From Talinum fruticosum (taxonomy: Eukaryota > Streptophyta > Magnoliopsida > Caryophyllales > Talinaceae): 64,000 nucleotides of DNA. The notes under the pieces were generated by a model. That model worked only from the letters and a program-made list of their open reading frames with translations, did no database searches and had not been told where the DNA came from. Positions 53,123-64,000 of this stretch are shown here, one piece after another (position 1 is the stretch's first letter; every line of letters starts with the position of its first letter). Location of the stretch: assembly GCA_021018815.1 (NCBI GenBank), contig JAITYX010000059.1, positions 2,852,001 to 2,916,000 of the forward strand. The letters run 5' to 3'. The translations under genes were made by a program, and so were the position numbers.

Positions 53123-53290
53123 AATAAGGACAATAATAACCATATATAATGTTATAATTAACTACTATAACTTTACAGTGGCTACGGTTGTCATAATCGT
53201 TATATCCGTTATATCGTTTACGAGTTGTTATGAGCTTATACGTATTATAAGTTGTTATAAACTGTTATAGTTAGTGTATAGATATTATAA
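52827..53290. repeat. GTTATAA-rich repeat with internal (TAA/CAA)n tract
   Basis: Dense repetition of TTGTTATAA, TTAGTTGTTA and TTATGA words over about 460 bp, interrupted by TAA then CAA trinucleotides at 53066-53128. The start AGAGTCTATTTGCTTTTACT resembles the minus-strand end of the element at 6427-6668. Confidence 0.6.
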
Positions 53291-54883
53291 ACATTAAAAC
53301 TAACGAGTTCATAATGTGAATTACTTCCTGTTTTAATTGAAATCTTGAGACAATCTAAATACACTAAAGGCTTAATTTTAACAGCTTGTTTGCTACGCAA
53401 ATAGCTATTAGATACATAAACGACTAGTTTTGGCGAATGAGGCATATATCGCCATTATTTAATATAAATAATATGAATTTCTCCTTCTTCTCTTGTCTCA
53501 AAAAACCGTACCCTCCATCTACTCCGGTAAGGGGCTGACATCGACTATAATTATTGTTAGTAAGTCCTACTTCTCGCATTTGTTGAAGTTTTACTTAATT
53601 TTAAGGTACTTATTAATTTTCATGTACCTCTTTTTAATAAATTTTTCAAAATTTTGTGAAACTTTAGTTGTTTATTTTCTCTCATTCGTGTAAGAATTAT
53701 CACCTCTTAAGTGTCACCGACCTTTGTGCGATTTATCATAGGTTTGGAAATATGCAAGTGATTTTTTTGTAGAGTACGACCTAATGGTTATCGTATTAGA
53801 TTAGTTTACTTTGATTAAGGAATGAGTCAACGATAAAATTTCATGTGGTTCTATTATGGTTATATTTTTTTCAAGCGTAATCTATTACACTAAATAAATA
53901 TTTGCTCAATAAAATTATATTATAACTCGTTGGCATTAGTAAAAGATACGCAAATGTTAAAAAATGTGGCTGTCAGCCAAATGAATGATAAATTATTTTT
54001 AAAATTTTCCTCCATTGAAAAATATGAAAATGAGCTTACAAACCTTATAATAAAGAACAAGTACAATATAAAGTCAATATTTCTTGCAATGTCAACATAA
54101 GTTCATAAAACAATAAACTACAATTGAAGACTTATTTTCGATATAAATTCTCAAAATTATTAGATAGACATTGATTAATTTAGATGATAATTTTCATGAG
54201 AATTTATAGTTTTAATGGATTTAATTTATTAATTTTAACTAGTGTCTTATAATAATTTCATTATATTTTTGGTGACATAATGTAATAATTATAATAATAT
54301 TTATATTCGTATTTATATGGTTAGTAAAGTAAGGTTTTATTGTTGATAAAAAGTTATATAAATGCACCAATACCGTAAATGCTTATTTACGAGTATTTAT
54401 TATAATAGTCAAGAACCTATAATTTATTGTACAACATTCGGAAGGAAACTCAACTTAAATAAACACAAAATTTTACATCAAATACAATCATTATCTCGAA
54501 ATTATTTGTGTAAAGTATAAATCCTTAAAGTTTTTAATACCTCTAATCTAAATTAATATGTTAAAACAAACATGTCTTCAAAAGATAAGAGCATGCTCCA
54601 ATATTTATTGAGCATTTACATGAGTTTTACAAATCATTCACTAATATAATCATATTAATAAAGAAAATCTAACATATACTGTCTTTAAAAGTTATATATA
54701 TATATATATATATAGCAGTGGTTTTTGTTGAGGGTAGAAGGAAATAATATCTCTTATGTAATATTTAATTTCCACTAGAGCAATTCTTTATTATAACACC
54801 CTTCACTCTTAAAAAATTGGTTAGGAGGGGGACCATGGATAATGTGTGGACCCATCACCATCACCAATCGATCACTTATTTAT

Positions 54884-54885
<2 letters not shown>

Positions 54886-54936
<51 letters not shown>

Positions 54937-54937
54937 T
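54886..54937. repeat. (ATT)n microsatellite
   Basis: About 17 trinucleotide units. A second tract lies at 55201-55230. Confidence 0.95.
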
Positions 54938-55197
54938 TCCCTCAGTTGCCTAATGTTTTTGACGTTGCTGAATTATATCATGAAATCCACTTAAGGGGCC
55001 ACATGGAACCCACTTTGCCACGTCAACATTGACGACGTGGACACTTTTGCTACCGTTACTGTCTTGGAGAAAACCTAGCCGTCACCCGCGAATGCCATCA
55101 CTCAGTTTAATTTAATTCGCCAGGGGGTAGAACCGTCAATACATCTGAAAAAAGAATATTTTTCTTTAAACATTATAAAAATAGAGGGCCCATTTTA

Positions 55198-55230
<33 letters not shown>

Positions 55231-56099
55231 CTTATGTTTATTTTATACACAAGTCTGCCATCTTCATGGTCTTCCTATTCTAAGTATATAGTATTTTATT
55301 TTAATTTATTTTATTTTATGTGATTAAAAACACTTATTATTCTTCGGATTCTCAATTACAATATAAATATATATACCGTAAGTATATGCTTTTTTTGTTA
55401 ATTTGATTATTAATGGATTTGCTGTCACAAGCACTTACAATTAAAAAAAATGAAATGATTATTTAATTTTGTGGCATTGTTTGGATCAACAAAACGACAT
55501 GGATTGTATGTTAAATACAAATTGCAAGAATAGTGCGATGCATTTGAGAAATTAAGGGAGGAAAAGACATCTAAAATCTCCACCTATCGCTACTACAAAA
55601 ACAAACAAGGAATTTGGGATGTTTTTTTTTTTTTTTTGGAAGTAAGTCAATTTACCTGTTTGATATCTGCTTATAATTGCAATTATATCACAAAAATTTA
55701 TTATGGGGTGTCAAAAGTTATATTAATTAAAATTTCAATCATGTAATTTTGCTTGTTCATTTTTTTTATGTTAAATTGTTTATCGTAAGAAAACTTTCTG
55801 TTCATTATTTTTGACTTTTTATTCATGAATATAGTAGTTAATTATTATTCATGACAATAATAATTATCTTTCAATTGCAATAGACGAGTAACCTCAAATA
55901 CAAATCGTGAGCCTACTCAAATTGAAATCGCGAACAAGGAAACATGTTCAATTGAGGAAGATTATGATGAAGAGCATAAATTGTTGTGAAAAAAGCAATC
56001 CATCATTCCAAAATGGAAGAAACTTTATGATAAAAATTAACCAACAAAAGAAATGAATGCATTTCACCTGAGATAGTGTTTAATTATTCACAAGAAACC

Positions 56100-56484
56100 G
56101 ATGATTTGTTCACCCATAACATACAATTTGTTCATGTACATATGCTTATTTTGTTTACTGTAATAATATATTTTGTTCATTGTAAAAGGTCGATTTACTC
56201 AATGAAATATATATATTTGTTCATTCAAAGCAAATGAATTGTTCACTGAGAATATTAATATTTGATTAATTCGAAACAAATAATTTCACATTGACGATTT
56301 GTTAATCGAGTAGCCTACAATTTGTTCGTGTATATATTCTTATTTGTTCACTGTATTGATATATTTTGTTCATTATAAAAGGTCAATTTACTCAATGAAA
56401 TATAATATTTGTTCATTCGGAGCAAGTGAATTGTTCACTATATATATTTGATTAACTCGAGTATAAATAGTTTCGTATTGATCT
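56100..56484. repeat. Tandem duplication, about 193-bp unit, TTGTTCA-rich
   Basis: Copy 1 begins near 56100 (GATGATTTGTT) and copy 2 near 56293 (GACGATTTGTT). Shared blocks include ATATTTTGTTCATT(G/A)TAAAAGGTC, TTTACTCAATGAAATAT and GTGAATTGTTCACT (allowing small changes), in the same order. The word TTGTTCA recurs many times. Confidence 0.8.
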
Positions 56485-57541
56485 GGATAACAATTACCAG
56501 TGAAAAATTATCATATAACTCGTTTACAAATACGTGTGGCCTAATGAACAAGTTAACATGATCTATTAACAATTGAAGTAAAATATTTACATGATGATTA
56601 TTGGTGGCTTTGACAAAAAAATGACAAGAAAAAATAATTTTTTTAAAAAAATATAAATGAAAATTTATCCAATAACCAATTAACTTAATAAAAAAATTTG
56701 ATAATTGATTTGATTATGAAAACGTGGGATAAAACTAACAGCAAATTAATTTTTTTATCTAATCATTTATAATAAAATAGGGTTGATTACAAAAGGATAA
56801 TTTATTTAATTTGCAGTATTAACTAATATATGTTTTCTTTGGAGCGGTAAAAAATTAGTAAATTGAATGCGATACTAATTATTTTGATTGAATTAAAAAA
56901 GGTTAATAAAAGGTTATTAATTGTAACATAGATTTTTTTAATATAGAAAAAGAGGGAGGGGATAATTATAACATAGATGTAATAACGTAATTATTATTTT
57001 TAATTCATAACAATAATTATCAATTTTAAAATTAAAAGAGAATATCTTTCCAGTTTGAAATTAAATTCATAATCAAAATTGGGTGTTAATATGAGCCTCT
57101 TAAAAGTTGTCACATATTTTATTTTTGTATTGTTTTGGTTTAACATAATATAATATAATATAATATTATATTATATTAAATTATAGATAGATAGATGGAT
57201 GATCAAACCTTATTTATATTGTACTCGGTTTCTTTATTTTGGCCTTTAGATTAACATATGTTATTCATCATTTTGTTGTATATTTTTATCAAATCCTCCA
57301 TAATTAATGCGATGGGAGTATGTTATTGCTTTTTTTTTTTTTTTTCCCTAATAGGTGTCCCCCCACCCCGTTGTACTTTTTCAACTTTATTTTTTATTCA
57401 AAACCTAGTTAGGTAAGAGAGTTTGAATTAGGAAATTGTATCAAATTCTTAATATAAAAAATTGACTAAAATTTATTTATGATTAACACATACGATACCA
57501 TATCTTTTTTTTTATATAGGATAGGCGGAGAATTGTATCAA

Positions 57542-58935
57542 TCAATGATTAAAGATGAATGGAAGTCTTCCAAAGCCACGTATAACTTGATGATCATCCA
57601 ACCAAATCATAACAGATGGATTATAGGCTACTATGCTCTCATCCCTTCTCAAAGATGAATGGAAGTCTTCCAAAGCCACGTATAACTTAATGATCATCCA
57701 ACCAAATCATAACAGATGGATTATAGGCTACTATGCTCTCATCCCTTCTCATAAACGAGAAATCAACATAATTAAAGAATGGCAAAGCAAAAAATATCAT
57801 TTATCAAGATACCACTATCCAAAGATAATCTTGCACCCTTTTTCAGTTTTGATACTAGAGTCGGACAATCCCCTCCAATATCACATTTTTTATGCCCAAT
57901 TTGATAACTTCTAACAAGGCAAACTGTCTCGACCGCGAGAAAGCTCGACCCTTGAACAACGGCGGACAACAAGCAACTCCCCTTGATCTGTCCCTAACTA
58001 TAGCTCCCCATCCATGCTCTGTCTCATAGAACAAATTTGCATCATGGTTAACTTTCAGCTACTCTTTTCATAAGAGGCAATCACACCACCAGACAACGAA
58101 GCTTGAGCCGAGGAAAGATTGGCGTTCAATTCCCGAAATTGTTAAGAAACTTGAAGGTAGCTCTAACAACCTTGCCCAGTTCGTCATCGCCCGCCCCAAA
58201 AGCGCCGGATTACTGAGTAATGAATGTCCGCCTCAGCTAGAGGACATTCTACCAATGCATAAATGTCCGCCTCCTCAAGCGCTCCATACACATTACACCT
58301 CATAGAGAAGTTTGATATACGCAGGCGTAGTCTTTGCGTAGTAGGTAACGCACCTCAGCGAGCAACGTCGTACAAAGATTTTAATCCTATGTAGGACTTG
58401 AAGCACCCACATCGCCTTCCAAAGGTCGTCTCCACTCCCTGTCGCTCCTTTATGTTGCATAATGAAGTGGTATGCTCGACCTGGCCGAGAGCTCCTCATC
58501 ATATGAGAAATGCCCCGACGCCTTATCATGAGGCCAATTCACATTAAGCGAAATGGATTGTATACACTCGACATCAATCGACAAGAAAATTGTATTGAGC
58601 ATATCTAATTTTTATTCACCCCTGTCTCTATCAATCTGATCCCGAACGCGGGAAGGGAAAATTTGTGGTTTTAAAGGAGTGATTACTTTAAATGACAAAG
58701 GTTGATGCATCTATTTGGACTCCCAAATGTTGAGCGAAAACTCGTCTCTTGATTCGCCATCTCGAGCCCTGTCGAATGACCTATTCTATTGCACCCGCCA
58801 AAGGCTCCTCCATGTAAAGCTCAACCTATATGCCTAAGAAAGTCGCATTAAGAAGTTATTATTCTGAAAATATTTGGCCTTTAGTAGACGCCAAGTCAAA
58901 GTATCTACCAGCCTCCACAATACTATAAGATAATA
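57542..58935 (-). pseudogene. Decayed LINE (L1 type) ORF2 3' part: RT zinc-binding region and RNase H
   Basis: Read on the minus strand with many stops and frame changes, the order of a plant L1-type ORF2 is clear. It has GWRL..TLTWRLLKAKYF (about 58930-58850), TWRSLW (about 58810), IQSISLNVNWPHDKASGHFS (about 58560-58500), WKAMWVLQVLHRIKIFVRR (zinc-binding RT region, about 58420-58360), GALEEADIYALVECPLAEA (about 58280-58220), then RNase H: LKVNHDANLFYETEHGWGAI, IGGDCPTLVSKLKKGARLS and IWLDDHQVIRGFGRLPF. A stop lies at 57542-57544. The polymerase core and ORF1 are missing, so it is a 5'-truncated dead copy. A T-run at 57331-57346 may be the poly(A) tail on the other strand. Confidence 0.8.
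57551..57750. repeat. Perfect-length 100-bp tandem duplication inside the LINE remnant
   Basis: 57551-57650 and 57651-57750 are identical except one G/A difference (in AACTTGATG versus AACTTAATG). The unit length is not a multiple of three and it duplicates the end of the RNase H coding segment. The near identity shows the duplication is recent, or an assembly artefact. Confidence 0.95.
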
Positions 58936-60341
58936 ACCAAGGGAAAATTTATTTTTGGAAAACCATTATATCTTAAATTACTAGCAACAATTACTCATGC
59001 ATTCTCTTATTGAATCTTCTCGCACATAGTGATGAAAATTCTAGAAAAATTTGCAGATATACGAGGAGAAGGTATAATAGAAGACATGAAATTGTTGCTA
59101 GCATTGCCCTTATATCTTAATGAATAAATATTTAAACTTAAAACAAAAAAGAAATTTTAAGTTAATAATATATTAGATATATAAAATAAAAAGTATATAT
59201 GTTTCAAAGAGAAACATAATTAAACATTCAACCTATATCAAAAGTCAAGATTCAACGCTAAACTCTCCAATATTTTTAGTTAATTTACCTTTTTTTTGAC
59301 TGATTTTAATATAGTTCTGTTTAGCCATCGGTAGCTCTTGTTAGAAGAAAAATTGTTATGTTATATATATATATATATATATATATTTTGAACCACAATT
59401 ATCTTTGGGTGAGTCAAAGTAGGTAGGGTATGGATTATATGCTAGAACATATCGAGACAAGACTCAGTCCTTAATCTACACAATTCCATATTCTCACTAC
59501 ACAAAATTTGCTAGCCAGGCTTTTGAAGGGATTTGCTCATGATGCAAAATAACAAAACACCAAGCAGTTGAAGGTTCTCAGTTTTGGTGTGATTTGTCCA
59601 TCATATAATTTCATTTCTCCATCATCTCTTTACTGATTTGAAGAGCTTTTTTTATCAGCATGAATATCCACTTGATTTGAGGAGGACAAATGGTATGGAG
59701 AATCATAGCTTTCGTTTGATCCTTATTGACATTTGCAACAGTTATTGTTGCTGCTAGACTGACAGCCCCAAGCGCATGGTTGATATAATCTTTCATTTCG
59801 TTGGCTCAGATTAACTTGTCCAATAACATAATCCACCAGTTTAGTACTGTTAGTGTTCACATTACTCTTCATTTGCTGAATAACCTCCTCCTCAGGATGA
59901 TGGTCACTACATTTTTGACAAAGTGTCTCAATATGGAGGTCGGTAAGCTACTAGGTTTTTTGTCTTATAGGAGGTGACACTCTTGTTTTAAGGATGATTA
60001 TAGGAAGTTTGAGGAAGAAAATTAGAGGTTAAACAATTGTCTGAATTTCAATGACAATGACAAACTTTTTTTCTTTATAGTTATCTGTTTGTTGTTTTGA
60101 TGTGATTTAGCATAGTCTTTTTACTTGTTTAGATAGTTTTTATTTTATTTAGTAGCTGACTCATTATAATTTGTCTCTTTCGACATTAATCTTAAATTTT
60201 ATTCATATAATAATCGAAAAAAGTGTTAAAAGCCTTGGATTATTTCATGAACATTACTAATTAAGAGAACTTTGTGCTATTTTCTTGTACCTTTTTAACA
60301 TAGGGTAGACTTTGGATCCAAGCTTCCATGAATGCTTATTC

Positions 60342-60344
<3 letters not shown>
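58936..60344. other. Gene-poor stretch with possible coding relic (59610-59960, minus)
   Basis: Mostly AT-rich, with an (AT)n tract at 59362-59387. On the minus strand about 59960-59735 an open frame reads LCQKCSDHHPEEEVIQQMKS followed by a Cys/Asn-rich segment. It may be a transposon or gene relic. I do not recognise it. Confidence 0.35.

Positions 60345-60404
<60 letters not shown>
60345..60404. repeat. (AT)n microsatellite
   Basis: About 60 bp of alternating A and T, seen directly. Confidence 0.95.
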
Positions 60405-60407
<3 letters not shown>

Positions 60408-63037
60408 ATCATCAATTTTAGCTTTACCCGTTATATGATTTTCTCTCATTTGTTTCTTTAAAAGTAAAAAACCAATTATAAAATAAAAGTCAATTTAACT
60501 ATTAGGTAAAAAAGCGGAATTGTACTTATATATTTAAAATATTAGTATACTGAAAGTGAATATTGAACATAATTAATTCGATATATTTACCATCGGTTTA
60601 AACTTTAGTTGATCCAAGTCATAACATTACGAAACATTTTTGACAAAAAGTCTTTAATCTGTACAATACCTATACTTAAAGTCAATAAGCATTTGCGTAA
60701 AGAACATATTAAAATATAAAAATATTAATTAAAATAGATTAGCTAGTAGATTATTTGAAAAAATGTTTTTGTTTATTTACTTGTGCTAATCTCCTTTTAT
60801 GGAAAAAGGGTGGGTTGATGGACCCATTTGAAGGGACTAGTATATAGTAGGAAATAGACTTGTCCCTAATCTGAATGCAGAAGATACACCACCAACTGCA
60901 AGAGGACTGGTGGAAAATGGACAATGAAAAATAGCACACCTCCCACTATTCTGCTGTATATAGGAAACAAATACAAGATTGAGACGAATATGATCGAGAT
61001 TTACATTGAACACCCTTCTCCTATCAACTCCTCATCGGGTTGCAAATCGTAATATTACCTTCCACAGTTTCAGTCTGATCCAACCGGTCTAATCATTGAT
61101 CTACTTATAAAACAGGTGATTCTTCGGGTTGGTTCTAAGAGATTAAAGAGCAGATGGTTGTTGGGAAAGAGGATGCATAGAAGAGAGGGAGGGAGAGAGA
61201 GTGAGTGAGAAGGAGATGAATTCTCCCACTTAAAAGGAGGACGACTTATTTTCTCTATCTATCTATCTATGTATGATAATATATATGTCCAAATATACAT
61301 AAGAAAAGGGCATTGTCATACAGCTGTATTATATATACTTTAAAATATTTGTGATAAAAAAATAAATACTTTAAAATATTTAATCTCAGAGACATAAATG
61401 AATGAAGCCCATGTATCTTATCTAAGCCATCATAATCCGCATAATATGCGCAACCCCACCATAAATGTTTTTTTTTTCATCGACTGACGAAGTAAAGTCT
61501 CAACCAAAAAAAAAAAAAAAAAAAAGGAGGGTCCCAAAGTACTATTATTTTAAAATAAAATAAATACTAATAGTTTATCATTAAACTTTAAATTGAATCA
61601 ATCGATTATTCGAAAAGTATTATGTTATAACATATTTGACCTTACTCTAGACATGATTTAACCGATATTATTTATTTAATGTTGATTATGGGTATTTTTT
61701 AATTTTTATTTTTGTTTAAATTTTATTATGATAGTAATGTACGACAAGTTTTGTGAAGAAAAGTTAGTGAGACATAAAACATAATTATTTGTGTTTTTAG
61801 ATGAGATCCCAATCTTATACTAATGCTATCATAGTCGTCACCCCAAGGATTTTTTATTAGTATTAATGTATTGATATTATTATTAGTATTTTAATTATCT
61901 ATTAGTATAAGATAATAAAAAATAGGCCACGTAGGTGAGGTCCCATTTGTGACTTTCAGGAAAGTGCAAGCTACTTCATCACCGCATTATTCTTTTTTTT
62001 TTTTTTTTGTGGAGTGTGCAAGTGGAGTTGAGTTCATGTGAACTAATAATTAAATTAGGGTCTCACCAAAAGAAAAAAAGAAAAAAAAATCAAATTAGGG
62101 TGATCAGGAAATTGGGTAATAAATTATATTATGAATTTGGATTAGAAAATGTGGTTAAGTCATAATACGAATTTTTCTGGTCACATAAGATTAATGTAAT
62201 GGAACAGGAATGACTTTTCAATGTTTGTATTTTCTAATTAGTGTTAGTCATGGTTTACGTTCTTAAGTTGATTATAATTAATTTGTTCATATGTAATGAT
62301 GGATTTATCTCAAATATTGTTTTGTCGGTGGAAAAAAAATTAAGACTAAGAAATTTTGCTTAAGAAAGGGAATAAGATAATCATACATAATTGAAAAAAA
62401 CAACATATTTGTAGAATAAAGGGGGACGATATACAAATGAATAGTTACAATGAAAAGAAAAATATTATAAGAATATATGTTAAAGAGTAATAATAAATTT
62501 AAAATTTAAAATAGGTTTTTCCTATCGTATATCAAATTAAGACATAATATGACAAGGTTACATTTCATTACCTAAAGAGGGAGGGGAAGTAGAATGACAA
62601 ATAAAAGATTATAAAATAAGACTAGGACAAGTATTAAACTAAAGACATGTCATTCCGTAATATTATTTACTTTTTAAAATTTTTAATTACCTAAAAATCG
62701 GAGTGAAACTATTATTAATTTGTAAGTGTTATAACAATTTTTTTAATATAAATTTATTTTTTTATATGTATATTTATAAGATTTGAACCCACAAATTTAT
62801 TTAAAGAACGAGTTTCGAATTATTTGGATAAATCCATGTTCATTCCTTAATATTATTTTCAATCATGTTAACATTATAGATCAATCTACAACGAAACAAA
62901 TCTCACTCATGAACTTTTGATAATCTAAGTTTTGGCTATCTTTCACTTGGAGCATAAAAGAATTCATTTTTATTTTCTGAAAAAACAAAGAAAATAGAAA
63001 ACTCGGCGGGTGTTTTAAGTTCTGTTGGGTCTTCAAG
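60405..63037. other. Intergenic, AT-rich, no gene seen
   Basis: Contains a purine-rich patch near 61170-61225 (GAGAGGGAGGGAGAG), an A-run at 61506-61525 and a T-run near 61992-62008. Open frames are short and unrecognised. Confidence 0.55.
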
Positions 63038-63182
63038 TGGGCCAATTTTGATGACATGTTGGGCCAACAAAACAAAGACATTTGGTAGAGCAAATGTGGA
63101 TCAGCCCGTCCTACTCAAGCAACTAAGCCCAATATAGGGGTAATCACATGGCCCAACAGGTTTACCCATTTTCTGTAGCCCA
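63038..63182 (+). promoter_or_regulatory. Cluster of five site II (TGGGCY) motifs without an assigned gene
   Basis: TGGGCC occurs twice on the plus strand (near 63038 and 63060). Its reverse-complement forms (AGCCCA, GGCCCA, AGCCCA) occur near 63126, 63151 and 63178. Such density is typical of plant core promoters. A short unrecognised plus-strand open frame (about 63212-63493) follows. No transcript can be assigned. Confidence 0.4.
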
Positions 63183-64000
63183 ATCGTCAACAAGATCTTT
63201 TTTTTCTTTTTTTGTTTTTGAAAGCACCCGCAGAGGGGATCGTATGTGTATTTCTGAATTTTCAACATAAGTACACAAGTTTTTTGTCCCCCTCCCCCAA
63301 CTATACTCTCTCAAGAAAATCGAGGTTGGATTTGGACAATAGCATGAATGATTATGTTACTTACATTTCTTTCTTACAAACGCTCAAGACACCAAATCAA
63401 AAAAGAAATTATATCAAAACTTTTGATCGGGGTAAAATTAACCCCAACTCAATTTTCACGAGGAGTAAGATAGAAGAGGCAAAGCTCACATGAGTAATGA
63501 CGAGAGATAAGAGTAAGGGAGAGTACACCAGAGTAAATAATCTATTTATTTAAAAGTTGAAAAATAATGTTACCCTTGAAATTAAAATGTTAAGAAAATA
63601 CAAGAAGTAAAGAGAAGTAGGAAAGGGTGAGATGTACTCCTCTCCCTAACTTATTTTATTTACTCAATATCTTTCAAATATAAAAATAAAAGTCAACTAA
63701 TATAAGAATATGATATAAACATGCACCAAATATACATTATTTAGTTTAAATTTACATATATATTCAAACACGTGCTTACATCTATAATACTCATTTATAT
63801 GTCAATTTTTTTCTTTTTGTTGAAGAAATTTTCAATCATTAAAACAATTACACCCAATAAAAATATATTTTTTTTTGACTATATTTTCATAATATTCTCA
63901 TACGAATCAATATATCTTACTTTTTTTGTCTTGTTTCTACTAAAAGTTTCACAATATACGTGATAATAATGTGTATTTTTTTATCTATATACTCCTCTAT
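63183..64000. other. AT-rich end of window
   Basis: An open frame at about 63212-63493 (93 codons from a non-ATG start) lacks a recognisable domain. The remainder is AT-rich with no feature. Confidence 0.4.

Larger units (their letters stand above)
52201..57541. other. Gene-poor AT-rich stretch with repeats
   Basis: No gene supported. It holds a GTTATAA-rich repeat (52827-53290), microsatellites ((TAA/CAA)n 53066-53128, (AT)n 54693-54714, (ATT)n 54886-54937 and 55201-55230), a 193-bp tandem duplication (56100-56484) and a T-run near 57331-57346. Confidence 0.6.

Overview
This window is nuclear DNA of a flowering plant, almost certainly a eudicot. It is AT-rich, its genes have GT-AG introns, intergenic stretches run to many kilobases and are full of (AT)n, (TAA)n and (CT)n microsatellites, and the gene products are plant-specific (thermospermine synthase, chlorophyllase, a TIME FOR COFFEE-type clock protein). 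The species cannot be named from the sequence.

Layout. 1-1.6 kb: last exons of an unrecognised plus-strand gene. 3.3-3.8 kb: a two-exon, 75-residue plant small-protein gene on the minus strand. 3.8-13.8 kb: gene-poor DNA with tandem duplications and MITE-like elements. 14.0-17.8 kb: a seven-exon SEC14/CRAL-TRIO protein gene (+). 16.7-20.2 kb: three copies of a hAT-like MITE. 22.0-28.3 kb: an atypical HSP70 (HSP70-8 type, minus) with a probable long 5'-UTR intron that carries an intact solo LTR. 29.3-31.8 kb: a two-exon chlorophyllase (+). 36.9-39.8 kb: a ten-exon ACAULIS5-type thermospermine synthase (+). 43.6-50.5 kb: a twelve-exon TIME FOR COFFEE homologue (minus). 50.5-64 kb: the TIC promoter region, then gene-poor DNA with a decayed L1-type LINE (57.5-58.9 kb) and microsatellites.

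The genes have unrelated jobs (lipid transfer, chaperone, chlorophyll catabolism, polyamine synthesis, clock regulation). This is an ordinary plant gene neighbourhood, not an operon or cluster.

The strongest cross-cutting signal concerns sequence quality. Five genes carry nine apparent frameshifts, and each is repaired by adding one base to a homopolymer of 4-5 identical bases. Nine shifts in one direction, all in homopolymers, in otherwise well-conserved genes point to an incompletely polished long-read assembly rather than nine pseudogenising mutations. Automated gene calls here will be fragmented. All coordinates and splice sites were read by eye.
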